Source: Rhodocyclaceae bacterium (GTDB lineage: Bacteria; Pseudomonadota; Gammaproteobacteria; Burkholderiales; Rhodocyclaceae). Taken from it: DNA of 64,000 nucleotides. Of this stretch, positions 34,619 to 44,138 are shown in pieces (positions within the stretch are counted from its first letter, which is position 1; every line of letters starts with the position of its first letter). Below the pieces are notes generated by a model. That model saw only the letters and a program-made list of their open reading frames with translations, was not told where the DNA came from and did no database searches. The DNA is taken from assembly GCA_020445745.1 (NCBI GenBank), contig JAGRGB010000053.1:48686-112685 (forward strand). Direction: 5' to 3'. The translations under genes were made by a program, and so were the position numbers.

Positions 34619-35105
34619 TAGATCATCTCCTTTTCTCGACATTGCAGCATTTCGGCGCCCTTCTCGGCACGATCGACGATGCGGTGCCGTGCGATCGGAG
34701 CAGGTCCGACGCGACACGGCGGCGTCACCGGAGCAACGGATTCCGCTTTCGCCGGGGGCACGGGGCAGCTAGGCAGCAGATCCGTGCCTGCCCTGGCCAG
34801 GGTAGAACACACGAGGACCGGGCCGGTGGGTCGAGCTATCCGGCTGCGGCCGAGCGGCCCCGAAGCTGCGTCGGAACCTGCCGTGCGCCCACGGGGGCGA
34901 GGAACTCGTTCTGACATGTCGCGGACGAGACCGCGACCAGGAGTCAGGAACAACGAAAGCTATTAAAATGCCCGGTTTTTGCTGGAAACGCAAGCAAGAC
35001 CGGTCGGTTGCGCGCCACCCGTCACGTGTCGCGGCCTCGTGGGCAGCAGTGCAGCGCATTCGGGTGTATCTTGAATCCATGCTTCCACGTCCGGGAGGAT
35101 TGCGC
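34619..35105. other. Divergent intergenic region between infA and the dksA-like gene
   Basis: No gene is supported in these 487 bases. Next to infA there is only its ribosome site. Toward the dksA-like gene there is a 7-bp hairpin GTCGCGG/CCGCGAC (34918-34937) and an AT-rich TATTAAAAT at 34961-34969 that could be a -10 element, leaving a leader of about 130 bases. The rest is GC-rich and featureless. Confidence 0.5.
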
Positions 35106-35540
35106 ATGGATGACGTGACCACCACCGTCGACAATCTGCCGACCGAACAGGATCTGCTGGCTGCGCCGGAGTCGGACTACATGAACGAACGGCAACGGGC
35201 GTTCTTTCGCGCCCGCCTGTGTGCCGAACGGGATGAACTGCTGTCGGCAGCGAGGGAGACCACGGAGCATCTGAAGGAATTCGCGGCCACGCCGGACCCC
35301 TCGGACCGGGCGACCCTGGAAGAGGATCATACGCTCGAGCTTCGTGTCCGCGACCGCGAACGCAAGCTGTTGCACAAGATCGACGAAGCCATCGAGCGCA
35401 TCGACAACGGCAGCTTCGGCTGGTGCGAGGAAACCGGTGAGGCGATCGGCATCGCCCGCCTGCTGGCGCGCCCGACGGCGATCTACACGATCGAGGCTCA
35501 GGAGCGCCACGAACGGCGGGAGCGACGATTGGGTGGCTAG
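35106..35540 (+). CDS. dksA: DksA-family transcription factor without the zinc cysteines
   Basis: A 144-residue DksA/TraR-type protein that binds the RNA polymerase secondary channel. It has a long coiled coil with tip motif D64-x-x-D67-x-A69 (PDPSDRAT), then the globular end FGWCEETGEAIGIARLLARP. Canonical DksA has four zinc cysteines; here only Cys107 remains, with Thr110, Thr128 and Ala131 in place of the others. It therefore resembles zinc-independent DksA2-type proteins, which can serve under zinc limitation. ATG 35106 has GGAGGA seven bases upstream; longer in-frame starts add unrelated sequence. Confidence 0.88.
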   Translation: MDDVTTTVDNLPTEQDLLAAPESDYMNERQRAFFRARLCAERDELLSAARETTEHLKEFAATPDPSDRATLEEDHTLELRVRDRERKLLHKIDEAIERIDNGSFGWCEETGEAIGIARLLARPTAIYTIEAQERHERRERRLGG

Positions 35541-35757
35541 CTGGGCTGGTGGCTGCCTGGCTGCGAGGTGCCGGAGCGGGGAGGGCGCCCCTCTTGATGG
35601 GGGCGTCGATCATTTCAGGCTTGCGTCTCCTCCACCCCGAAATCTAGAATGCACCGATTTGGGGCGGCCCAGACTATAGGTGCAAGCGGATCGCGGCACA
35701 AGGCACTGCCGGACGCATGTTGCACGGTCTTACGATTGGGCCGCCGGGCGCCATTCG

Positions 35758-36822
35758 TCAGCGCACCAGCTGGCGCAATTCGCCCTCGCTGTAGCGTTGG
35801 GCCATCTTGTCGAGCGGTACCGCCTTGATGCGGCTCGCCTGGCCGGCGCAGCCGAAAGCCTGGTAGCGGGCGACACACACCGCCTTGGCGGCCTGGCGGG
35901 CTGGCTTGTTGTACTCGCGCGGGTCGAACTTCGAGGGATTCTCGGCCATGAACTTGCGGATCGCGCCGGTCATCGCCAGGCGGATGTCGGTGTCGATGTT
36001 GATCTTGCGCACGCCGAACTTGATCGCGGTCTGGATTTCCTCGACCGGCACGCCATAGGTCTGTTTCATGTCGCCGCCATACTTGCGGATGACCTCGAGC
36101 AGTTCCTGGGGAACCGATGACGACCCGTGCATCACCAGATGGGTGTTGGGGAGGCGCTCGTGGATGGCCTTGACCCGCTCGATGGCGAGGATGTCGCCAG
36201 TCGGCTTGCGCGTGAACTTGTAGGCGCCGTGGCTGGTGCCGATCGCGATGGCGAGGGCGTCGCAATCGGTCTTGCGCACGAAGTCGGCTGCCTGGTCGGG
36301 GTCGGTCAGCAGCATCGAGTGGTCGAGCGTACCTTCCGCCCCGATGCCATCCTCCTCCCCGGCCTGACCGGTCTCGAGCGAACCGAGGCAGCCCAGTTCG
36401 GCCTCGACCGTTACACCGATCGCGTGGGACATCTCGACGACCTTGCGGCTGACCTCGACGTTGTAGTCGTATGACGAGGGCGTCTTGCCGTCGGCCAGCA
36501 GCGAGCCGTCCATCATCACCGACGAGAAGCCCGAGCGGATCGCCGTCATGCACACCGCCGGCGACTGGCCGTGGTCCTGGTGCATCACGATGGGAATCTG
36601 GGGATAGGCTTCGATGGCCGCGTCGATGAGGTGGCGCAGGAATGCTTCGCCGGCATACTTCCGGGCTCCGGCCGACGCCTGCATGATCACCGGACTGTCG
36701 GTTTCGGAAGCCGCCTCCATGATGGCCTGGACCTGTTCCAGATTGTTGACGTTGAATGCGGGCAGGCCGTAGCCGTTCTCGGCAGCGTGGTCGAGCAACT
36801 GGCGCATCGAAACGAGCGGCAT
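35758..36822 (-). CDS. fba: Class II fructose-bisphosphate aldolase
   Basis: About 354 residues, the size of the CbbA/type-A2 class II enzyme. It cleaves fructose-1,6-bisphosphate, and in the Calvin cycle condenses DHAP with G3P or E4P. Metal and substrate sites: [45 protein letters not shown] and [13 protein letters not shown] 36822 has GGAGA seven bases upstream. It follows pyk in the same direction, about 140 bp away, at the end of the carbon-metabolism cluster. Confidence 0.95.
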   Translation of the reverse strand: MPLVSMRQLLDHAAENGYGLPAFNVNNLEQVQAIMEAASETDSPVIMQASAGARKYAGEAFLRHLIDAAIEAYPQIPIVMHQDHGQSPAVCMTAIRSGFSSVMMDGSLLADGKTPSSYDYNVEVSRKVVEMSHAIGVTVEAELGCLGSLETGQAGEEDGIGAEGTLDHSMLLTDPDQAADFVRKTDCDALAIAIGTSHGAYKFTRKPTGDILAIERVKAIHERLPNTHLVMHGSSSVPQELLEVIRKYGGDMKQTYGVPVEEIQTAIKFGVRKINIDTDIRLAMTGAIRKFMAENPSKFDPREYNKPARQAAKAVCVARYQAFGCAGQASRIKAVPLDKMAQRYSEGELRQLVR

Positions 36823-36961
36823 GAGGGGTCTCCGGGGTGGGCCGGCACGCGGCCGGCAAATGGACAACGGATCGTAGCGGGAATTCTAGCTCTTTGACCG
36901 GTCGGCGCCCAAGGTGCCGCGAAAGCTGGCTGCGGAACGAGCGCAGCGCTGGCCGCGCCGG

Positions 36962-38410
36962 TCAGTAGCCGCTGTGGTGTGGCGCCGGGTGGTCGCCGAC
37001 GCGCACGATCTTCAGCGTATTGGTGCCGCCCGAGGCGCCGATCGGTTCGCCGATCGTCAGCACGATCAGGTCGCCGTGCTCGACCACGCCCTGATCGAGC
37101 AGGATCTGCTCCGCCTCCCACAGCAGCACGTCGCGGTCGTGATGGGTCTGCGACATCAGCAGCGGATAGACCTCGCGGTAAAGGGTCATCTGGTTGCGGG
37201 CGGTCCTCTCCGGCGTCAATGCATAGATCGGGACGCCGCTGTTCGGGCGGCTCATCCACAGCGCAGTCGAACCGGTCTGGGTCAGCGCCGCGATGGCCTT
37301 GACCTTGAGATGGAACGCCGTCCAGATCGCCGCCATCGCGATCGACTGGTCGATGCGCGTGAAGACCCGATTGAGAACCTCCCGGTCGAGTGCCGCGTCG
37401 GCCGATTTCTCGGCTTCGAGGCAGACGCGGGACATCGCCTCGACCACCTCGACCGGGTACCTGCCGGTCGCCGTCTCGGCCGACAGCATCACCGCATCGG
37501 TGCCGTCGAGCACCGCGTTGGCCACGTCGGACACCTCGGCCCGCGTCGGCACCGGGCTCTGGATCATCGATTCCATCATCTGGGTCGCGGTGATCGTCAG
37601 CTTGTTGCGCTCGCGTGCCGCCCGCAGCATCTTCTTCTGCAGCGCCGGCACCGCCGCGTCACCCACTTCGACCGCGAGATCGCCGCGCGCGACCATGATG
37701 CCGTCCGAGGCGTCGAGGATCTCGGACAGGTTGCCGACCGCCTCGCTCCGTTCGATCTTGGCGATCAGCATCGCCCTGGAGCCGGCCGCGCGCAACAGCT
37801 GGCGCGCCATGTACATGTCCGCAGCGCTCTTGGGAAAGGAGACGGCGACGAAATCGACCTCGATCAGAGCCGCGGTCTTGATGTCGTCCATGTCCTTGGC
37901 GGTCAGCGCCGGCGCGGTCAGGCCGCCGCCCAGGCGATTGATGCCCTTGTTGTTCGACAACTCGCCTCCGACCAGCACCAGCGTGCGGATCTGCGAACCG
38001 ATCACCTGCTCGACCCGCAGCTTGAGGCGACCGTCGTCGAGCAGCAGGATGTCGCCGGCGCGCACGTCGCGCGGCAAGTCCTTGTAGTCGAGGCCGACCC
38101 GCTCCCGGTTGCCGGACTCGCAGCTCGCGTCGAGGATGAAGTTGTCGTCGCGGGCCAGCGTGACGCGACCGTCCTCGAATTTCCCGATGCGGATCTTCGG
38201 CCCCTGCAGGTCGGCAAGGATGCCCACCGGCCTGCGGACCCGCGCCGATGCGTCCCTGATCGCCTCGGCACGCGCGACGTGATCCGCGGTCGCGCCATGG
38301 GAAAAGTTCATCCGGACCACGTCGATCCCGGCATGGACCAGGCGTTCGAGGGTGTCGGCCGAGGACGACGCTGGTCCCAGGGTGGCAACGATCTTGGTAT
38401 GGCGGGGCAT
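36962..38410 (-). CDS. pyk: Pyruvate kinase
   Basis: About 482 residues. Transfers phosphate from PEP to ADP. Signature parts: HTKIVATLGPASSS at the N-terminus, MNFSHG, the K-containing catalytic loop LIAKIERSEAVGNL, GIMVARGDLAVEVG, and TRAEVSDVANAVLDGTDAVM. The C-terminal allosteric domain is present. The start at ATG 38410 matches the family. It is on the same strand as pgk but separated by the GGDEF-EAL gene and a small gene on the other strand, so it needs its own promoter in the gap upstream. Confidence 0.95.
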   Translation of the reverse strand: MPRHTKIVATLGPASSSADTLERLVHAGIDVVRMNFSHGATADHVARAEAIRDASARVRRPVGILADLQGPKIRIGKFEDGRVTLARDDNFILDASCESGNRERVGLDYKDLPRDVRAGDILLLDDGRLKLRVEQVIGSQIRTLVLVGGELSNNKGINRLGGGLTAPALTAKDMDDIKTAALIEVDFVAVSFPKSAADMYMARQLLRAAGSRAMLIAKIERSEAVGNLSEILDASDGIMVARGDLAVEVGDAAVPALQKKMLRAARERNKLTITATQMMESMIQSPVPTRAEVSDVANAVLDGTDAVMLSAETATGRYPVEVVEAMSRVCLEAEKSADAALDREVLNRVFTRIDQSIAMAAIWTAFHLKVKAIAALTQTGSTALWMSRPNSGVPIYALTPERTARNQMTLYREVYPLLMSQTHHDRDVLLWEAEQILLDQGVVEHGDLIVLTIGEPIGASGGTNTLKIVRVGDHPAPHHSGY

Positions 38411-38828
38411 GGCGCTGGGGCGACGGTTCTGGCGATCCGCCATTCTAGCGCGTAGAACGATGCGGGCCGGAACCGGCCGCGAGCGTGGGCGGCAGGTCGG
38501 GACCGTCGGTGGCCGGGAAATTGCTTAAGAAATCTTAAAAAGTGTAGCGGCGAGCCGCATGCCGCTGGCCGCTGGTGGTGGGCGCGTTATTCTGATGGCA
38601 TCGATCGGCCGACGATGGGCCGGCCGTAATCCGCTTGCCGAGACCATCTCGGCGGGTTTGGGGGGGTTGGCCATCGTCGTCGCGCGGGGCGCCGGAAGGG
38701 CGGCGCCCGCGATCTGCGGCGGCGGGCAGAACGAACCCGAATTCCCGGGGGCAGGAATCGATGCCGAGGATTTCCCGAATCAGGTCATCGCGCCGGCCAA
38801 GGGGAGGGCGCCGGAGGATGATTATTGC
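38411..38828. other. Divergent intergenic region between pyk and the GGDEF-EAL gene
   Basis: About 418 bases with no supported gene. An AT-rich patch at 38518-38545 contains the inverted repeat TTAAGA-AA-TCTTAA (38525-38538), unusual in this GC-rich DNA and a candidate operator or promoter for pyk or the GGDEF-EAL gene. Open reading continues upstream of the GGDEF-EAL start without protein-like character. Confidence 0.45.
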
Positions 38829-41123
38829 ATGAGCGGCGACGTTCAGTCCAATCGCGTTTCCGCCGCCGTCGCGGCTCGGCGATGGCGTATCGGCAGGCTT
38901 TTCGGCGCTGGCTCCGGGGAGCGGCGGCGCGTGCTGCTGCTGGCCTTGCTTGCCTTTGCGCTGATGGCCGTGGCCAATCTCACGGCGCTCTACATGATCG
39001 AGCGCGGGCGGCGGGACGAAGAGCGTTCCGCGGCACGCTACGCGGCGTTGGACGCCGCCGCCGACATCCAGATGGAGATCACCCAGTCACTGTCCACTCT
39101 GCATCTGCTGCGGGCGCTGGTGCATGAGAGCGGCGGCAGCGCACCGAACTTCGAGCGTGTCGCCAGCCAGATGCTGCCTTCGTTCCCAGCGGTGTCGGCG
39201 CTGCAGCTGGCGCCGGGCGGGGTGGTTCAGCGGATCGTGCCGGTGCAGGGCAACGAACGTGCGATCGGACACGATCTGCTCAACGACCCGTCGCGTGACG
39301 ACGAGGCGCTGCGGGCCGTTCAGACCCGGCGGATGACCCTCGCCGGGCCATTCACGCTGATCCAGGGCGGAACCGGCATGGTGGCGCGAATGCCGATATT
39401 CCTGAACCGGCCCGACGGCGGGAATCCGTTCTGGGGATTCGCCACCGCGCTGATCAGGACCGACGACCTGATGCGGGCGGCCGGCATCGAACAGCTGCCG
39501 CAGCTCGGGTACGACTATCGGCTGACGCGCTGGGCACCCGGTCTCGCAGAGGAACAGGTCATCGCCACGTCGGTCGGCACTCGCATCGCTGCCGGCGAAG
39601 TACAGCAGGTGATCGTGCCCAACGGCGAATGGTTGCTGACCGTGGGGCGCCGTGGCGGCTGGGGTTCCCCCTGGCTGATCGTGTTCGAGGCCGGTGTCTC
39701 GGTGTTCGTCGCGGCACTGGTCGGCGGCCTGACCTACATGCTGCTCAATCAACCGCTGATACTGCGCAGGGAAGTGCAGCTGCGCACCTCGGAGCTCGAG
39801 TTCCAGGCCAGCCACGACGACCTGACCGGTCTCGCCAATCGCGGACTGCTGTGCGACCGCACCGAACAGGCGATTCGTCATGCACGTCGTAGCGGCAGCA
39901 GCGTCGCGCTGTTGCTGGTGGACCTCGATCGCTTCAAGACGATCAACGACAGCCTCGGCCACTCGATCGGCGATGACCTGCTGGTGTCGGTGTCCCGGCG
40001 GCTGGCCAGCATGCTGCGCGAGAGCGACACCCTGAGCCGTCTCGGTGGCGACGAGTTCGTCATCATGATGCCCGACGTACGCTTCGAGGCCGACGTCGTC
40101 GCCGTATGCGAAAAGCTGGTTCGATCGCTGTCGCAGCCGGTGCGGATGCGCGGCGTCGTGGCCTATCCGGGGGGCAGCATCGGCGTCGCGGTGTTCCCGC
40201 GCGACGGCGACAGCGCCGAGACCCTGCTGCGCAATGCCGATGCCGCGATGTATCGCGCCAAGGAACATGGCCGCGGTCGCTACCATTTCTACGAGTCCTC
40301 CCTGAACGCCCGCGTCAAGCGCCGGATGGCCCTCGAGGCCGGGCTGCGCGAAGCCATCGGGCGAGGCGAACTGAAGGTGCAATACCAGCCCAAGCTCGCC
40401 ACCCGCAGTGGCCGCATCGTCGGAGCCGAGGCGCTGCTGCGCTGGAACAGCCCGCAACTCGGCGAAGTCTCGCCCGCCGAATTCGTGCCTCTGGCCGAAG
40501 AGACCGGACTGATCGGCGGCATCGGCGAATGGGCCCTGGCCGAAGCCTGCCGGCAACTCCGGGTGTGGCACGACGACGGCCATCGGGAGATGAAGGTCGC
40601 GGTCAATATCTCCGCCATACAGTTCCGCCAGCGGCAACTCGCCCAGCGCGTCGAACACATCGTCCGCGCGACCGGTGTGCCGGCATCGGCCCTGGAACTG
40701 GAGCTGACCGAATCGATGGTCATGGAGAACGCCGAGGAGGCGGCCAGCCTGCTCGATGCGTTGCGTGCGCTCGGTGTGTCGCTCTCGCTCGACGACTTCG
40801 GTACCGGACAATCCAGCCTTTGGTACCTCGAGCGTTTCCCGATCGACGCCTTGAAGATCGACAAGTCCTTCATTGCCCGGGCGCCCGACGAAGGCGATGC
40901 GGCGGCAATCTCGCGGGCGGTGGTCGCGCTGGCCCGCAACCTGAACCTGCGGGTCGTCGCCGAGGGCGTCGAGACACCCGCCCACTGGAACTTCGTCTGC
41001 GAGCTGGGCTGCGACGAGGCCCAGGGATTCCTGTTCTCCCGCGCGATCGACGGCGACGCGCTGGGGGGCCTGCTGGTGGACCAGGCCTGGGCCCAGCCCA
41101 ACGGTGGCCTGCTCACCGACTGA
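38829..41123 (+). CDS. Membrane GGDEF-EAL cyclic-di-GMP protein with CHASE-like sensor
   Basis: About 764 residues. Two membrane helices (LLLALLAFALMAVANLTALY and IVFEAGVSVFVAALVGGLTY) enclose a periplasmic CHASE-like domain of about 240 residues. A diguanylate cyclase domain (RLGGDEFVIMM, GGDEF at 406-410) is followed by an EAL phosphodiesterase domain with GAEALLRW (Glu534), ELTESMVMENAEE, DDFGTGQSSLWYL and KIDKSF. Both active sites look intact, so it may make or degrade c-di-GMP. ATG 38829 with GGAGG upstream is preferred over earlier in-frame starts. Pilus control by c-di-GMP is plausible, not shown. Confidence 0.9.
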   Translation: MSGDVQSNRVSAAVAARRWRIGRLFGAGSGERRRVLLLALLAFALMAVANLTALYMIERGRRDEERSAARYAALDAAADIQMEITQSLSTLHLLRALVHESGGSAPNFERVASQMLPSFPAVSALQLAPGGVVQRIVPVQGNERAIGHDLLNDPSRDDEALRAVQTRRMTLAGPFTLIQGGTGMVARMPIFLNRPDGGNPFWGFATALIRTDDLMRAAGIEQLPQLGYDYRLTRWAPGLAEEQVIATSVGTRIAAGEVQQVIVPNGEWLLTVGRRGGWGSPWLIVFEAGVSVFVAALVGGLTYMLLNQPLILRREVQLRTSELEFQASHDDLTGLANRGLLCDRTEQAIRHARRSGSSVALLLVDLDRFKTINDSLGHSIGDDLLVSVSRRLASMLRESDTLSRLGGDEFVIMMPDVRFEADVVAVCEKLVRSLSQPVRMRGVVAYPGGSIGVAVFPRDGDSAETLLRNADAAMYRAKEHGRGRYHFYESSLNARVKRRMALEAGLREAIGRGELKVQYQPKLATRSGRIVGAEALLRWNSPQLGEVSPAEFVPLAEETGLIGGIGEWALAEACRQLRVWHDDGHREMKVAVNISAIQFRQRQLAQRVEHIVRATGVPASALELELTESMVMENAEEAASLLDALRALGVSLSLDDFGTGQSSLWYLERFPIDALKIDKSFIARAPDEGDAAAISRAVVALARNLNLRVVAEGVETPAHWNFVCELGCDEAQGFLFSRAIDGDALGGLLVDQAWAQPNGGLLTD

Positions 41124-41401
41124 GGCCGATCGCGACCGGCCCCGTTCCTCGCTGCCGTGCGGTGTGTCGCCGCCCGAGGACCGTCCGTCGGGCCGCGGTG
41201 GGGCTCCCGCCGGGCGCCGGCGGTCCTCGCAAACATCGGAAAGTGTGTTGATTCTAAAGAACTCCATCCGTTCTGCCGGTACGCATTACGGATAGGGCAG
41301 GCGAACGGGCCGGCCGCTGTGGCGCCGTGCTCGCCGGGCTGCGGCGACGCTGGTGCCCGGCGAACGTAGAATGGAAGCGTCGATCCTCACCGGGGCCGCA
41401 C

Positions 41402-41788
41402 GTGTCGACTGGGCTGATCGTCGGGCTGATCGCCGGCGCACTGTTGATCTGGCTGCTGCTGCGACTGCGCGGGGGCGTCGAATCGCCCGCCAGGGATCTC
41501 CGTCAGGAGCGCACGAGCCGGTTTCCGTACCGCTGCGTGTCGGTGGTCGGCGGCCCGAACGCGTGTTCCACGGTCGACCTGGTGCGCGGGCGCCGCTATC
41601 TGCCGAGCGATGCGCCGCCGCTGCCGCTTCCCGGCTGCCCGGCGAGCGACTGCGGCTGTACCTATCGCCACCATAGCGACCGCCGCAGCCGCGTCCGCCG
41701 CAACGACTGGGATCCGCGCCGCCACCAATGGCTGCACCAGGACGCCGACCGGCGCGACGCCGGGCGGGGCCGCCGGTGCGACGATTGA
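41402..41788 (+). CDS. Small membrane-anchored Cys-rich protein of unknown function
   Basis: About 128 residues from GTG 41402. One helix (LIVGLIAGALLIWLLLRL) is followed by a compact domain: FPYRCVSVVGGPNACSTVDL, RRYLPSDAPPLPLPGC and a Cys/His cluster DCGCTYRHHSDRRSRVRRND. I recognise the C-x-C-x-Y-x-H-H-x-D-R-R pattern as a conserved proteobacterial domain of unknown function; it may bind metal or iron-sulfur. The C-terminus is Arg/Asp-rich. It lies in the gap between GGDEF-EAL and pgk, convergent with pgk. Confidence 0.65.
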   Translation: MSTGLIVGLIAGALLIWLLLRLRGGVESPARDLRQERTSRFPYRCVSVVGGPNACSTVDLVRGRRYLPSDAPPLPLPGCPASDCGCTYRHHSDRRSRVRRNDWDPRRHQWLHQDADRRDAGRGRRCDD

Positions 41789-41819
41789 GCGACGCCCCGG
41801 CCCCTGCCCGGCGGGGTGC

Positions 41820-43004
41820 TCAGTCCCGCGCGCGGGCTTCGAGTGCCGCGATCGCCGGCAGCGTCTTGCCCTCCAGGAACTCCAGGAAGGCGCCGCCACC
41901 GGTGGAGATGTAGCTCACGTCCTCGGCGATGTGGAATTTGGCGATCGCCGCCAGGGTGTCGCCACCGCCGGCGATCGAGAATGCCTCGGAATGCGCGATC
42001 GCCGACGCCATCATCTTGGTGCCGCCGGCGAACTGCGGATATTCGAAGACGCCGATCGGACCGTTCCAGACGATGGTGCCGGCATGGGCGATGATTTCGG
42101 CCAGCCGGACCGAGCTCTTCGGCCCGACGTCGAGGATGCGGTCGTGGGGTCCGACGTCGTCGACCGAAATGCGGTTCGCCCGGGCCAGCCTGGAGACCTC
42201 GTCGGCGACGACCACGTCGGTCGGCAGCGGCACCTCGGCACCCCGTGCCTTCATGATGTCCATGACCAGCTGGGCTTCCTTGACCATCTCCGGTTCGGCC
42301 AGCGATTCGCCGATGCGCTTGCCCGAAGCGAGCAGGAAGGTATTGGCGATGCCGCCGCCGACGATCAACTGATCGACCTTGGAGGCCAGCGTGCGCAGGA
42401 TCGTGAGCTTGGTCGACACCTTGGCGCCGCCGACGATCGCCACCAGCGGACGTGCCGGACTCTCGGTGGCCTGGGACAAGGCGTCGATCTCGGCACCCAT
42501 CAGCATGCCGGCGCAGGCAACCGGCGCGAAGCGGGCGATGCCGTGGGTCGTCGCTTCGGCGCGGTGGGCCGTGCCGAAGGCATCGTTTACATAGATGTCG
42601 CAAAGCGCGGCCATCTTCCTCGCCAGTTCCTCATTGTCCTTCTTCTCGCCCGGGTTGCAGCGGCAGTTCTCGAGCAGCACGACCTGGCCGGCCTCGACCG
42701 GAAAGCCGCCGTCCACCCAGTCGCTGATCAGCTTGATCGGCCGGCCGAGCAACTGGCCGAGGCGCACCGCGACCGGCGCCAGGGTGTCGTCCGGGCCGAC
42801 CGTGCCTTCCGTCGGGCGGCCCAGATGGGAGGTGACCATGACCGCGGCGCCCCTATCGACGCAGTACGCGATCGACGGTATCGAGGCGCGGATCCGCGTG
42901 TCTTCGGTGATGTTGCCGGCCTCGTCCTGCGGCACGTTGAGGTCGGCGCGGATGAACACCTTCTTGCCGGCCACATCCAGATCGGTGAGTTTCCTGACTT
43001 TCAT
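41820..43004 (-). CDS. pgk: Phosphoglycerate kinase
   Basis: A 394-residue single-chain PGK that interconverts 3-phosphoglycerate and 1,3-bisphosphoglycerate. Both halves are present: [16 protein letters not shown] with substrate Arg, [10 protein letters not shown], and in the nucleotide half [25 protein letters not shown] and [12 protein letters not shown]. Follows gap in transcription; a terminator lies between them (43025-43050), so pgk probably receives reduced read-through or its own promoter. Confidence 0.96.
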   Translation of the reverse strand: MKVRKLTDLDVAGKKVFIRADLNVPQDEAGNITEDTRIRASIPSIAYCVDRGAAVMVTSHLGRPTEGTVGPDDTLAPVAVRLGQLLGRPIKLISDWVDGGFPVEAGQVVLLENCRCNPGEKKDNEELARKMAALCDIYVNDAFGTAHRAEATTHGIARFAPVACAGMLMGAEIDALSQATESPARPLVAIVGGAKVSTKLTILRTLASKVDQLIVGGGIANTFLLASGKRIGESLAEPEMVKEAQLVMDIMKARGAEVPLPTDVVVADEVSRLARANRISVDDVGPHDRILDVGPKSSVRLAEIIAHAGTIVWNGPIGVFEYPQFAGGTKMMASAIAHSEAFSIAGGGDTLAAIAKFHIAEDVSYISTGGGAFLEFLEGKTLPAIAALEARARD

Positions 43005-43024
43005 GTCTTTCTGTCCTGATCAAG

Positions 43025-43050
43025 AAAAACGCCCTGCGGGGCAGGGCGTT
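43025..43050 (-). terminator. Intrinsic terminator between gap and pgk
   Basis: On the minus strand the transcript reads a 7-9 bp stem (AACGCCCTG pairing with CAGGGCGTT, loop CCCCG) followed by TTTTTC. This is a Rho-independent terminator or attenuator just after gap and before pgk. Confidence 0.75.
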
Positions 43051-43067
43051 CGACGCGTCATCCCGGC

Positions 43068-44084
43068 TCAGCCGGCGTTGGCGAAGACTCGGGCCGCGTC
43101 CAGCATGCGGCAGGAGTAACCCCACTCGTTGTCGTACCAGGCGAGAACCTTGACCAGGGTGCCGTCGATCACCCGGGTCTGGGTGGCGTCGAAGGTGGAC
43201 GAATGCGGGTCGTGATTGAAGTCCATCGATACCAGCGGTGCCTCGTTGACCGCCAGGACACCCTTCAGCGAACCCCGGGCGGCTTCCTGCATCAGGCCGT
43301 TGATCTCGTCGGCGGTCGTGGCCCGCTCGGCGGTGAAGGTGAGGTCCACCAGGGACACGTTCATCGTCGGCACGCGCAGCGCGAAACCGTCGAACTTGCC
43401 CTTGAGTTCGGGCATCACCAGCCCTACGGCCTTGGCCGCCCCGGTCTTGGTCGGGATGATGTTCTGGGCGGCGGCCCGGGCGCGACGCAGATCCTTGTGG
43501 CGCACGTCCACCAGCACCTGGTCGTTGGTGTAGGCATGAACGGTGGTCATCAGGCCCTGCTTGATGCCGATGTTGTCCTGCAGCACCTTCGCCACCGGTG
43601 CCAGGCAATTGGTGGTGCACGACGCGTTCGACACCACGGTCATGTCCTTGGTCAGGATCTCGTGATTGACACCATAGACGATCGTCGCATCGACGTCGTC
43701 GCCGCCCGGCGCCGAGATCAGCACGCGGCGCGCGTTCTGCTGGAGCAGGACCTGGGCCTTGGCCTTCGACGTGTAGGCGCCGGTGCATTCCAGCAGGACG
43801 TCGACGTCGTGCTTGCCCCAGTCGATGTCGGTCGGCGTCTTGGTGCCGTAGAACTGGATGCGGTCGCCGTTGACGACCATCACGTCGCCCGCCTGGGCAG
43901 AGACGTCGGCGGCGAAGCGGCCGTGGGTGGTGTCGAACTTGGTCAGATGGACGTTGGTCTCGAAGCCGCCGGAAGCGTTGATCGCCACCACCTCGAACTC
44001 TTCGCGCAGTCCCAGTTCGTATATCGCACGCAGGGTGCAGCGGCCGATGCGGCCGTATCCGTTGATGCCAAGCTTGATGGTCAT
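43068..44084 (-). CDS. gap: Glyceraldehyde-3-phosphate dehydrogenase with relaxed coenzyme site
   Basis: A 338-residue GAPDH with NAD(P) motif [15 protein letters not shown], catalytic Cys156 in [14 protein letters not shown] and His183. The Asp after the second strand that selects NAD is missing: VVAINAS has Ala37-Ser38 where most enzymes have Asp-Leu. The second coenzyme-selecting pair, Leu-Pro in NAD enzymes, is Val194-Arg195 (LVDVRHKD). Both changes remove a clash with the 2'-phosphate, so NADP or dual use is likely, as expected for the reductive Calvin cycle. Same-direction neighbour of tkt, 54 bp after it. Confidence 0.95.
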   Translation of the reverse strand: MTIKLGINGYGRIGRCTLRAIYELGLREEFEVVAINASGGFETNVHLTKFDTTHGRFAADVSAQAGDVMVVNGDRIQFYGTKTPTDIDWGKHDVDVLLECTGAYTSKAKAQVLLQQNARRVLISAPGGDDVDATIVYGVNHEILTKDMTVVSNASCTTNCLAPVAKVLQDNIGIKQGLMTTVHAYTNDQVLVDVRHKDLRRARAAAQNIIPTKTGAAKAVGLVMPELKGKFDGFALRVPTMNVSLVDLTFTAERATTADEINGLMQEAARGSLKGVLAVNEAPLVSMDFNHDPHSSTFDATQTRVIDGTLVKVLAWYDNEWGYSCRMLDAARVFANAG

Positions 44085-44138
44085 GGAAGCTCCTCCCGAA
44101 TTGAACTCACTGAAATCCGCAGGCCGATCTGCTGCAGC

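Noticed and set aside
34918-34937. A hairpin before the dksA-like gene as a terminator
   Set aside because: The 7-bp stem has no T-run and lies upstream of the gene it would stop.
38559-38828. A 90-residue N-terminal extension of the GGDEF-EAL protein
   Set aside because: No signal or domain is seen, and ATG 38829 has a ribosome site and sits just before the first helix.
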